Shown here: positions 41,714-49,800 of the stretch, in pieces
Numbering within the stretch: position 1 is the first letter of the stretch
How the letters are laid out: every line of letters starts with the position of its first letter
NCBI GenBank assembly: GCA_045604405.1
Contig: JAZUNZ010000013.1
Span: forward strand, 1 to 52,327
Length of the DNA: 52,327 nt
From: UMGS1649 sp045604405
Lineage (GTDB): Bacteria; Bacillota; Clostridia; TANB77; CAG-465
Reading direction: 5' to 3'
The notes under the pieces: generated by a model
What the model was told of the DNA's origin: nothing
Database searches by the model: none
The model's input: the letters and a program-made list of their open reading frames with translations, nothing else
Translations under genes and position numbers: made by a program

Positions 41714-41965
41714 ATGTTGAAGCAAATTAAAACGTGGGAAGAACTTGTTGGCTTAGAAAGTGAAAATTATAAGCTGGAAGTTGAGTTACTTCCCGAGAAT
41801 GGTGGTTGTGCATGGATTAGACCTAAAGTTGAAACCGAGGAGAACCGTGGCTCTAAACATAATGTGTATTTATCAACACACACTTTTTATGAAAGCCATT
41901 ATCAATGGGCAACAAAAACTTTACAAGAGTTTGGCTTTAACGTAGAATTGGTTAAAGATGAGTAA
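41714..41965 (+). CDS. Small orphan protein of island module 1, 83 residues
   Basis: Begins MLKQIKTWEELVGLESENYK, with a well-placed AAGGAGG; charged, with several Trp and His (FYESHYQWATKTL) and a beta-alpha-beta-like alternation, no membrane segment. Expression is preceded by the switch-like 5'UTR shared with module 2. A terminator follows at 41973-42027. No known family recognised. The leading position in the module and the conserved leader suggest it matters for the element (for example as a regulator), which is inference. Confidence 0.65.
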   Translation: MLKQIKTWEELVGLESENYKLEVELLPENGGCAWIRPKVETEENRGSKHNVYLSTHTFYESHYQWATKTLQEFGFNVELVKDE

Positions 41966-41972
41966 TGACCAA

Positions 41973-42027
41973 AACTAAAAAAGAGGAACTTTGAAAAAAA
42001 TTTTTTCGAAGTTTTTCTTTTTAGTTA
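41973..42027 (+). terminator. Terminator of island ORF 1
   Basis: AACTAAAAAAGA..AACTTTGAAAAAAA pairs with TTTTTTCGAAGTT..TCTTTTTAGTT, a long imperfect A/T-rich hairpin. Confidence 0.7.
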
Positions 42028-42057
42028 TATAAATACAATTTAAAATGAAAATATCAC

Positions 42058-42086
42058 TTGACAAAGGAACAAATGTTTTATAAAAT
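42058..42086 (+). promoter_or_regulatory. Promoter with LexA-like box before the BRO gene
   Basis: TTGACA at 42058-42063, TAAAAT at 42081-42086 (spacer 17), with GAACAAATGTTT at 42067-42078 in the spacer. This resembles the Gram-positive LexA box (GAAC-N4-GTTC), with one mismatch in the last base, and would block the promoter. Confidence 0.6.
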
Positions 42087-42131
42087 ATGCATAAATAAAA
42101 TATATTTTTATTTTAAAGGAGATAATTGAAT

Positions 42132-42993
42132 ATGGATAATAAAATTAGAAATAATTTCAAATCTTTTTGAGGGTAAAGAAATAAGAAGTATTTGGGATAC
42201 TGAAAAAGAAGAATATTATTTTAGTGTTGTAGATGTTATAAAATCACTTACAGATAGTAATAATCCTAATGATTATTGGTATAGATTAAAGAAAAGAATG
42301 ACAGAAGAAGAAAAAAGTGAGTTATCGACAAAATGTCGACAACTGAAATTAAAATCTAAAGATGGAAAAAGTTATTTAACAGATACTTTGGACACTAAAG
42401 GAATTTTTAGACTAATTGAATCTGTACCGAGTGCAAAAGCAGAACTATTTAAGTTATGGTTAGCTCAAATGGGAAAAGAGAGAATAGATGAAGTTTTTGA
42501 TCCAGAAATTGCAATAAAAAGAGCAATAGATTATTATAGAAATCGTGGATATTCTGATAAATGGATAGAAGCAAGATTAAAAGGAATATTGGATAGAAAT
42601 AAGTTAACAGATATATGGAAAGAAAATGGAATTAAAGATGGTTATGAATTTACAGTTTTAACGAATGAAATTTATAGGGCTTGGTCAGGAATGAAAGCAT
42701 CAGAGTATAAAGAATTTAAAAATATTAGAAAAGAATCTTTAAGAGATAATATGACAGATGTTGAAGTTGCTCTTACAGATTTAGGAGAAATTGCAACTCA
42801 TGAATTAGCTAGAAAACATAGACCACAAGGATTAAAAGCAAATAGAAAAATAGCCAAAGCAGGAGGAGAAGTAGCAAAAACTGCTCGTGATAATTTGGAA
42901 GAAAAATTAGGTGAGTCAATTACTAGTAATAAAAATAGTCTGAATTATCAATACATAGAAGATAATAAGAGAATAATAGACAAAAATAGTTAG
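42132..42993 (+). pseudogene. BRO-N-type phage antirepressor-like protein, frameshifted near the start
   Basis: From ATG 42132 the frame stops at codon 13. Dropping an extra A at 42147 joins MDNKI to EIISNLFEGKEIRSIWD and then the long frame that runs to 42993, giving about 286 residues. The restored sequence has the BRO-N domain (YYFSVVDVIKSLT, RQLKLKSKDGKSYLTD, LIESVPSAKAELFKLWLAQ), and the C-terminal part ends in the DNA-binding-like ARKHRPQGLKANRKIAKAGG. Such proteins are phage or prophage antirepressors. The extra base may be a real mutation or a read error; translation from ATG 42298 gives a truncated product lacking the N-terminal half of BRO-N. Confidence 0.72.
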
Positions 42994-43046
42994 AAGGATT
43001 TCTAAAAAGTATAGCCAAAATATAAATTACAGTTTATAATAATAAT

Positions 43047-43121
43047 GTACTGTGGTCGGTAGATATATCGCTTTAACAACATACAACCTATTTTTAATGC
43101 TGCAACGTACCATAGTAAACT
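43047..43121 (+). repeat. Island right-end sequence, copy 1
   Basis: About 75 bp (GTACTGTGGTCGGTAGATAT and following) similar to 45196-45272 at roughly three quarters identity by eye, placed directly before an rlmD 3'-end remnant in both places. It is absent from the native rlmD coding region, so it belongs to the inserted element. Confidence 0.7.
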
Positions 43122-43172
43122 CACGTGGAGTGTTGTTCCGTGCTAAAACTTAAGGAAAGCACTGAAATATAG
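43119..43172 (+). pseudogene. Remnant of the rlmD 3' end, copy A
   Basis: Codons read THVECCSVLKLKESTEI then TAG, matching the last residues of RlmD (SHVECCSVLKLKESTEK). Nothing homologous to the rest of rlmD is found upstream, only the right-end repeat. This is the footprint expected from integration into the rlmD 3' end. Confidence 0.8.
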
Positions 43173-43261
43173 CGAAAAATTGACACATCTACTAGTACCA
43201 AAAACGGGGTAAAAAAAGCCATAAAATTGGTCAAAAATTAAAGAAAAATTAGAATAAAAAA

Positions 43262-43359
43262 ATAAAGGTGGTATGTGGTCTACATGTCAACGGACCACAG
43301 TGCAAAAATTAAAAAATAAAACTTATCTTTACATTAAAAGCTCCTTAGGGAGCTTTTTC
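43262..43359 (+). ncRNA. Predicted ~90 nt small RNA, copy 2
   Basis: Same organisation as 41470-41562: TTGGTC/TAGAAT promoter at 43227-43255, hairpin GTGGTC (43275-43280)/GACCAC (43293-43298), terminator AAAGCTCC (43337-43344)/GGAGCTTT (43349-43356) with T-tract. Confidence 0.55.
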
Positions 43360-43380
43360 TATTGTTAATTTAATAATTTC

Positions 43381-43409
43381 TTGAAAAATTATGTAAAGCA
43401 TGATATAAT
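43381..43409 (+). promoter_or_regulatory. Sigma-A promoter of island module 2 first ORF
   Basis: TTGAAA at 43381-43386 and TATAAT at 43404-43409, spacer 17 nt, the same as in module 1. Confidence 0.8.
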
Positions 43410-43433
43410 AAAAAACGTAACAAAATATATTGT

Positions 43434-43486
43434 TGCCTTTGAAAATAAATTTTCGGAGGCACAGTCCTCCGAGCATTACAAGGAGG
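43434..43486 (+). promoter_or_regulatory. Riboswitch-like translational switch, copy 2
   Basis: The three-stem arrangement of copy 1 is preserved: TGCCT (43434-43438) with the AGGCA behind ATTTTCGG, TCGGAGG (43453-43459) with CCTCCGA (43466-43472), and CCTCC with the ribosome binding site GGAGG (43482-43486). The spacer between the anti-site and the ribosome binding site differs in sequence from copy 1, but the pairing parts do not. Confidence 0.55.
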
Positions 43487-43496
43487 ATAAATATCT

Positions 43497-43550
43497 ATGG
43501 TAAAAGTAATTATTGTTAAAATCACCGAAATTAAGGGAATAGGGGGATAA
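43497..43550 (+). CDS. Short leader peptide ORF (17 residues) in module 2
   Basis: ATG 43497 is correctly spaced behind the AAGGAGG controlled by the switch and encodes MVKVIIVKITEIKGIGG. Its end (ATAGGGGGATAA) contains the ribosome binding site of the following 68-residue ORF, whose ATG is 8 nt after the stop. It could be a translated leader coupling the switch to the Zn-ribbon gene, or the decayed start of another ORF. Confidence 0.4.
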   Translation: MVKVIIVKITEIKGIGG

Positions 43551-43557
43551 TTTATTT

Positions 43558-43764
43558 ATGGAAATTATCAAAAATAACTTTAAACCTGTTCGTGCCAAAA
43601 AGGTGAGATGCAAGCACTGTAAATCCAGACTTAAAATTACGTATGACGATTTGAAAATGTATTACAATACGGTTTTGACTAGTTATTATTTCGAATGTCC
43701 GTGTTGCAAAGAAAAATTGGAAATTTCTTTGAAGAAAGGAAAGAAATTAAAGAAACCTAGATAA
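43558..43764 (+). CDS. Small zinc-ribbon-like protein of island module 2, 68 residues
   Basis: Two CxxC pairs, VRCKHCKSRLKI (residues ~17-28) and FECPCCKEKLEISL (near 45-58), make a zinc ribbon; the tail is very basic (KKGKKLKKPR), suggesting nucleic-acid binding. No similarity to the 83-residue ORF in the same position of module 1, although the leader is the same. It is preceded by a GGGGG site in the leader peptide ORF and followed by a perfect terminator. Confidence 0.7.
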   Translation: MEIIKNNFKPVRAKKVRCKHCKSRLKITYDDLKMYYNTVLTSYYFECPCCKEKLEISLKKGKKLKKPR

Positions 43765-43771
43765 TTTAAAA

Positions 43772-43812
43772 AACAAAGAAACGGCAGATAATTTGCCGTT
43801 TCTTTGTTAAAC
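43772..43812 (+). terminator. Terminator of the zinc-ribbon gene
   Basis: AACAAAGAAACGGCA (43772-43786) pairs perfectly with TGCCGTTTCTTTGTT (43794-43808). Confidence 0.85.
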
Positions 43813-43839
43813 TTTATGAAAAATAATATAAAATATTGC

Positions 43840-43868
43840 TTGACAAAAGAACAAATGTTTAATAAAAT
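43840..43868 (+). promoter_or_regulatory. Promoter with LexA-like box before the Fic gene
   Basis: TTGACA at 43840-43845, TAAAAT at 43863-43868 (spacer 17) with GAACAAATGTTT at 43849-43860 in the spacer. Layout is the same as in front of the BRO gene. Confidence 0.6.
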
Positions 43869-43892
43869 ATTAACAGAGAAAGAGGTCGATAT

Positions 43893-45032
43893 ATGAAAAA
43901 ATTAGAAGAATATAAATCAGGTGAATATATAAAAATGAATGATTACAAAGCATTTATTCCAAGCAAAATAAATTACAACTGGGGTTGGGATGATACTAAG
44001 TTAGACAAGCTACTAGCTGAAGCAAACAGACAAATTGGAGAATTAAATGCATATTCCCTATTAATACCAAATGTAGATTTATATATTAAAATGCATGTAA
44101 AAATTGAAGCTAATAAATCTAGTAGAATTGAAGGAACAAGGACAACAGTGGAAGAAGACTTGTTAGATGTAACTGACATTAATCCAGAAAAAAGAGATGA
44201 CTGGGAAGAAGTACAAAACTATGTAAAGGCAACAAATTATGGAGTGCAAAGAATAAGAGAGGGTTTTCCGGTATGCACAAGACTAATTAGAGAAATTCAT
44301 GGAATATTAATGAATGGAGTTCGTGGAGAACATAAAACACCAGGAGAATTTAGAGTATCACAAAACTGGATTGGTGGCAGCATGCCAAGTACAGCAGTAT
44401 ATGTTCCACCACCACATACAGAGGTGGCAGAATGTTTATCTGATTTTGAAAAATTTATAAATAATGAAGAAATAGATACACCAGATTTAATAAAAATTGC
44501 AATTTTACACTATCAATTTGAATCCATACATCCATTTCTAGATGGTAACGGAAGAATAGGAAGACTACTTATTCCATTGTATATACAAAGTAAAGGAATG
44601 CTTGAAAAATCTTGTTTATATATTTCTGATTATATTGAAAGAAACAAAGATACATATTATGATATGCTTACAAGAGTAAGAACTCATAATGATATGATAG
44701 GATGGATTAAATTTTTCCTAGAAGCAGTTATTGAAACATCAAAAACTGCAAAAGAAAAATTTAGAAATGTAGTCGAATTGACAATTGAAATGGATAAGAT
44801 TATTATGGAATTACCAGTAAAACCGGAAAATGCGAAAAAAGTAATTGATTTGTTATATGATGAACCGGCAATTAATAGAAAAAAACTTTGTGAATTGACT
44901 GGAATAAAAGAAGGAACAATAAAGAATATTATAAACAGTCTATTAGAAAAAAATATAATAGTTGAAACAACCGGATATAGTAGGAATCAAATTTTTAAAT
45001 TCCAAAAATATACTGATTTATTTTTAAAATAA
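43893..45032 (+). CDS. Fic family protein (AMPylase-like) with C-terminal winged helix
   Basis: 379 residues. The Fic active motif HPFLDGNGRIGR is at 213-224 with catalytic His intact; an N-terminal inhibitory motif SSRIEG lies at 76-81 (class II Fic, [S/T]xxxE[G/N]); the C-terminal ~80 residues form a winged-helix-like domain (NRKKLCELTGIKEGTIKNII). Fic enzymes transfer AMP or other nucleotides to target proteins. It is the cargo of island module 2 and sits behind a promoter with a LexA-like box. AGAGG ribosome binding site. Confidence 0.9.
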   Translation: MKKLEEYKSGEYIKMNDYKAFIPSKINYNWGWDDTKLDKLLAEANRQIGELNAYSLLIPNVDLYIKMHVKIEANKSSRIEGTRTTVEEDLLDVTDINPEKRDDWEEVQNYVKATNYGVQRIREGFPVCTRLIREIHGILMNGVRGEHKTPGEFRVSQNWIGGSMPSTAVYVPPPHTEVAECLSDFEKFINNEEIDTPDLIKIAILHYQFESIHPFLDGNGRIGRLLIPLYIQSKGMLEKSCLYISDYIERNKDTYYDMLTRVRTHNDMIGWIKFFLEAVIETSKTAKEKFRNVVELTIEMDKIIMELPVKPENAKKVIDLLYDEPAINRKKLCELTGIKEGTIKNIINSLLEKNIIVETTGYSRNQIFKFQKYTDLFLK

Positions 45033-45033
45033 A

Positions 45034-45137
45034 TTTATAGGTCAAAAAAATAAAAAAAATTGACTTATAAAAACTTATAGGTCAAAAAAATAAAAAAAAT
45101 TGACTTATAAAAACTTATAGGTCAAAAAAATAAAAAA
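45034..45137 (+). repeat. 40-bp tandem repeats, about 2.5 copies
   Basis: Period 40 bp, starting at 45035, 45075 and 45115. Each unit contains TTATAGGTCAA and TTGACTTATAA, nearly complementary, separated by A/T sequence, so each could form a hairpin. Located directly behind fic. Confidence 0.85.
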
Positions 45138-45195
45138 CTATGATATAAATATCTATATAACGAAAAAATTTAATAAAATATCATATAAAATTTTA

Positions 45196-45272
45196 GTACA
45201 CTGTGTTCGGTAGATATGTCACTTTAACAATAGACAACGTATTTTATACACTGCAACGGACCATTTTCATCA
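45196..45272 (+). repeat. Island right-end sequence, copy 2
   Basis: About 77 bp (GTACACTGTGTTCGGTAGAT and following) similar to 43047-43121, again directly followed by an rlmD 3'-end remnant. Confidence 0.7.
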
Positions 45273-45329
45273 CACGTGGAATGTGTTTCTGTACTAGAAT
45301 TAAAGGAAAGCTATAAGACATATCTATAA
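45273..45329 (+). pseudogene. Remnant of the rlmD 3' end, copy B
   Basis: Codons read HVECVSVLELKESYKTYL then TAA, similar to RlmD's C-terminus SHVECCSVLKLKESTEK. Probably the original chromosomal 3' end of rlmD displaced by the insertions. It forms the right boundary of the island. Confidence 0.75.
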
Positions 45330-45428
45330 ACAAAGCGGTCGAAAAAAGTAATTTGTATAACTCTACAGTTCGTTTGGTGTATTTATATAAATGTTATATT
45401 ATAATTATTTACGAAAGGGGAGATATTT

Positions 45429-46298
45429 ATGGACCAAGAGAAGATAGGAAGATTTATAGCAGAACTTCGTAAAGAAAAAAATATGACACAAATGGAACTA
45501 GCAAATAAATTGGGAATAACAGATAGAGCAATTTCAAAGTGGGAAAATGGCAGAGGCATGCCAGAACTGTCTTTATTAAGACCCTTATGTGAAGTGTTAG
45601 AAATATCAATAAATGAACTATTGAGTGGTGGAAGATTGAACAAGAAAGATTATCAAGAAAAATTAGAGGAAAATGTTATGAATACAATAGATTATACAGA
45701 CAAGAAATTAAAGAAAACTAAAAAAACTTTTAAAATTGTTTTAATAATAATTTTAATGTCTATTGTAATATTAATAACATTGTTTACAATTGATATAAAT
45801 AGAATGCGAAAAAACAAACCTGTCTTATTTAGTACTTGGGGGTTTTGTTATGTGCCTCCAATTGATTTAAGAGAAGAAGAAATAGAAATTGCAATAAAGG
45901 ATTATTTAGTAGAGAAAGGCGACAATGAATGTAAACATTGTGAGAATGAAAAAACTTTTGTTGGTATGAGAATATACTTAATCGAGGAAAAAGAAAAACA
46001 TACATTATATAATATATATGCTTGGATATTAGAAGAAAAATACTATTTAGAAAATAATGAAGTTAAACAAGATAGCGGTTCATCAATTCCATATAAGTTT
46101 GTTGTAGAAAATGTAGAGGGTGTTTTTACGGTAACAGACGCAACAATACCAAGAGATGGAAGTTACTATTTACATGACATGAAAAGCATATTTCCAAATA
46201 GCGTAAGAAATGATATGGACAAAATTCATGAAGATGGAACTATAGAAAGATTGCAATTAGATATACAACAACAAATAGAATTATATTTTCATAAATAA
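45429..46298 (+). CDS. Membrane-bound XRE-type transcription regulator
   Basis: 289 residues. An N-terminal HTH_3 domain (IGRFIAELRKEKNMTQMELA, NKLGITDRAISKWENGRGMP) is followed by a transmembrane helix (residues ~104-122, IVLIIILMSIVILITLF) and an extracytoplasmic domain of ~165 residues (KHCENEK, TDATIPRDGSYYLHD). This layout suggests that the outside domain senses a signal. Ribosome binding site AAAGGGGAG. Next to a DUF4440-like gene and an ABC transporter gene; it may control them. Confidence 0.82.
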   Translation: MDQEKIGRFIAELRKEKNMTQMELANKLGITDRAISKWENGRGMPELSLLRPLCEVLEISINELLSGGRLNKKDYQEKLEENVMNTIDYTDKKLKKTKKTFKIVLIIILMSIVILITLFTIDINRMRKNKPVLFSTWGFCYVPPIDLREEEIEIAIKDYLVEKGDNECKHCENEKTFVGMRIYLIEEKEKHTLYNIYAWILEEKYYLENNEVKQDSGSSIPYKFVVENVEGVFTVTDATIPRDGSYYLHDMKSIFPNSVRNDMDKIHEDGTIERLQLDIQQQIELYFHK

Positions 46299-46320
46299 AT
46301 AATAATTAGGAGAAAGTTAT

Positions 46321-46683
46321 ATGAGGGATAAAATATTAGAATTGGAAAAAAGCCTTTTTAAATATGAATATATGTCAAATTACAATTACTTAAACGATAT
46401 ACTTGCAGATGATTTTAAGGAATGTGGCAAATCTGGGCATATTTTTAATAAAGAGGGAACAATAGAATTTTTACTAACTTTAAAAGAGGATAGAAAAATA
46501 GATATATATAATTTTGAGTGCACAAACATAAGTAAAGAATGTTGGCTTATTCATTATATTACAAAAAGTAGCACGCAAGAGAATATATATCGAACATCTA
46601 TATGGATAATGGATAAAAGTCTGAAATTATTATATCACCAAGCATCTATATTAAATGAAAAAATAGAAACAGTTAAATGTTAA
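46321..46683 (+). CDS. DUF4440/NTF2-like protein
   Basis: 120 residues. The N-terminal LELEKSLFKYEYMSNYNYLN and LADDFKECGKSGHIFNKEGT fit the NTF2-like DUF4440 pattern (early helix, then a F-x-E-x-G motif), followed by strands FECTNISKECWLIHYITKS and a final beta-strand with RTSIWIMDK. NTF2 folds often bind small molecules or act as enzyme scaffolds. It begins 22 nt after the regulator gene with AGGAGA, so the two are probably co-transcribed. Function unknown. Confidence 0.72.
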   Translation: MRDKILELEKSLFKYEYMSNYNYLNDILADDFKECGKSGHIFNKEGTIEFLLTLKEDRKIDIYNFECTNISKECWLIHYITKSSTQENIYRTSIWIMDKSLKLLYHQASILNEKIETVKC

Positions 46684-46751
46684 TTATGAAGAGTATATTT
46701 TCTTAACCAAGATGCATGAAGATAGGTAATTTTAAGTAAAATTATGTTATT

Positions 46752-46770
46752 TTGTCGTATTATACGACAA
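46752..46770. promoter_or_regulatory. Palindromic operator-like site before the ABC transporter
   Basis: TTGTCGTA (46752-46759) and TACGACAA (46763-46770) form a perfect 19-bp palindrome with TTA in the middle, in the 147-nt gap between the DUF4440 gene and the transporter. It could be a binding site for a dimeric regulator. Confidence 0.5.
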
Positions 46771-46830
46771 GGTATTGCCATACTAAATTATTGGTGATAA
46801 ACTAACATAGTTAAATAGGATGGAAAGAAA

Positions 46831-49800
46831 ATGTTACAAATAAAAAATATATCAAAACAATATAAAACAGGTGATTTAGTTCAAAATGCTCTAAGCGATG
46901 TTAGCTTAAATTTTAGAGATAATGAGTTTGTGTCAATTCTTGGACCATCAGGTTCTGGAAAAACAACACTACTTAACATTATTGGTGGTTTAGATCGTTA
47001 TGACAAAGGTGATTTAATAATCAATAACGTCTCTACAAAAGATTACAAAGATCACGATTGGGATTCATATCGTAACCATACTGTTGGCTTTGTATTTCAA
47101 AGTTATAATTTAATACCTCACCAAACTATTCTAGCAAACGTAGAATTAGCTTTGACTATTGGTGGAATATCTAAAAAAGAACGTAAAAGAAGAGCGCTTG
47201 AAACGCTAGATAAGGTTGGCTTAAAGGAACAAGCACATAAAAAGCCAAATCAAATGTCTGGTGGTCAAATGCAAAGAGTTGCTATTGCAAGAGCACTAGT
47301 AAACAATCCAGATATTTTGCTTGCAGATGAGCCAACTGGCGCACTAGATACCGAGACGAGTTTACAAGTTATGGAACTGCTAAAACAGGTAGCAAACGAT
47401 CGTCTAGTAATTATGGTTACACATAATCCTGAGCTTGCTGAAACTTATTCTACAAGAATTGTAAAATTAAAAGATGGGAAAATTGTAGGAGATACAAATC
47501 CGTTTGATATAGACACAAAAAAGCTAGAGCAGCCAAAATACAAAAATTTAGGGAAATCCTCAATGTCTATTAGGACTGCATTAATGCTAAGCTTTAATAA
47601 TTTGCTTACTAAAAAGGGGCGTACTATATTAACCGCATTTGCAGGTTCAATAGGAATTATTGGCATTGCATTAATATTATCGTTATCTACAGGATTTCAA
47701 AATTATATAAATCAGATACAAGAAGATACGCTTTCATCATATCCTTTAACTATTACTGCAGAAACGGCAGATGCAACATCAATGTTGCTTTCTATGGTAA
47801 CTGAAGGTGAAGACTCCACAGAAGGCTCACTGGTTACAGAAAGCCAAAATATAACTACGATGTTTTCAAAGATAGGAACTAATGACTTAAGAAGTTTTAA
47901 AGCATATCTAGAAGACACTTCCAAAAAGGTAGATAAAATGGTGTCCCTTGTGCGTTATCAATACAGTGTTACCCCTTTAATATATACCAAAGACAGTAAA
48001 AATGAGATTGCACAACTTAATCCAAGCAAGCTGCTATCTTCTCTTACCGGAGGTATGAGTAGCATGGCGGTAGCTGGAACTACAATGTCAGTGTTTAACG
48101 AACTTTTGGATAATAAAGCTATGTTGCAGTCTCAATATGATGTAGTTGCTGGAAAGTGGCCGGAGAACTTAGATGAGGTCATTCTTATTCTGCCTGACCC
48201 AAATAGAATAACAGATTTATTATTATACAGCTTGGGCTTGCGCGATGGTGATGAATTAGAAGATATGATTGCAAAAATTATAGAAGGCGAAAAAGTAGAA
48301 AATACAACTAAACCTTTAGAGTTTACATATGAAGAATTAATGAATATTCCGCTTAAATTAGTGGATGCAAGTGATACATATAAATATAATTCAAAATATG
48401 AGATATATGAAAGTATGACAAGCGATAAAGCTTTTATGAAAGGCGTATATGAGAATGCCTTGGATTTAAAAATTGTTGGAATTGTTTGCCCTAAAGAAGA
48501 TTCTAATGCAACAAGCTTAATGACAGGTGTTGGATATACCAAAGAACTCACAGAACACATAATTAAACAGGCACAGGAGTCTAAAATAGTAAAAAAACAA
48601 CTTGCTAATGAAGCTATAAATGTATTTAGCAATAAACGTTTTGATGATGACAGTAAGGAAGCGGGCTTGGATTTTAATGATATGATATCTATAAACACTG
48701 AACTATTATCTTCGGCATTTGGAATAAAAATAGATGAACAAGATATTTCTAAAATGACACAAGGCTATATGGGTGAAATATCTTCAGCTATTACTACAGA
48801 TACAGCTGCTGCAAAAAATGCTTTTAGCACTACGCTTGTAACTCTTACAGCTAATTTGCTTAACAATTATATAGAAAAAAATCAAGTAGCAGGTATTGCA
48901 ACAATAAAATTAAGCGATGTAGAAACAGTAGTAAATGAATATATGACGTCATCCGGGGCGCAAGATCTCCTTTCAAAACTTGAGAAAGAATATGTTATCC
49001 CACAAGTAACATTCAAGACTGCATATACAGAATTAATTAAGGGCTTTTTACAGCAGTATATTATGACTACAACTTTAGATAAAGCGGATCCAAGTGGAAT
49101 GCTTGTAAGCAATGCGGTAGAAAGCATAGTAACTACTTTTGTTTCACAAGATTTGGTGCTGGCTCAAATAAATACTATTGCTGCTAAAATGACGGAAGCA
49201 GTAATGCAAAAAACAATATTGACTAAAGTAGGTCAGTTGAGCTCCGAATTAATGTCTAGTTTGGCAAACGCGTTTGATGTAGATGAAAAGCAAATTGCAG
49301 CCGCGTTTAATTTTGAATTAGATGAAGAGGAGTTACAACGCATATTTGAAGCAATGTCTTCAACGGGTGTTGAAAGTGCGGATACGAATCTGTTGTCTCT
49401 TGGCTATCAAGACATGAATGAACCAACTGCGATATCTTTCTATTTTAATGATTTTGATTCTAAAGAAAAATTTATAGATTATTTAGATGATTATAATAAA
49501 AAGATGGAATCTAAAGACGATGAGAAAGTGATAAAATATACAGATATAACAGGATTTTTAATGTCGTCTGTAAAAGTAATTGTAGACAGCGTAAGTTATG
49601 TTCTAATAGCCTTTGTAAGCATATCTTTAGTAGTATCATCTATTATGATTGGTATTATAACATATATTTCGGTATTAGAACGTACAAAAGAAATAGGTGT
49701 ATTAAGAGCAATAGGGGCATCTAAAAAGAACATATCTTCTATATTTAATGCAGAAACATTTATTGTAGGATTATTTGCAGGATTACTCGGTATTGGAGTA

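Larger units (their letters stand above)
41331..41716 (+). repeat. Island left-end repeat, copy 1
   Basis: About 385 bp beginning with the rlmD 3' end, continuing through the small RNA, promoter and 5'UTR to the start of the 83-residue ORF. It matches 43122-43499 with small gaps, and most of the length is nearly identical. Conserved parts include ACACATCTACTAGTA, the G4 TAAAAAAAGCC tract, the GTGGTC/GACCAC hairpin, and the long leader hairpins. Confidence 0.88.
43122..43499 (+). repeat. Island left-end repeat, copy 2
   Basis: Second copy of the ~385-bp block at 41331-41716: rlmD tail, small RNA, promoter, switch-like leader, start codon of the first ORF. Confidence 0.88.

Noticed and set aside
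45034..45137. CRISPR array
   Set aside because: The 40-bp units are directly adjacent with no unique spacers and only about 2.5 copies.
41382..45330. A complete ICE or prophage at rlmD
   Set aside because: No integrase, relaxase, replication, or structural genes are present; only small modules with shared ends.
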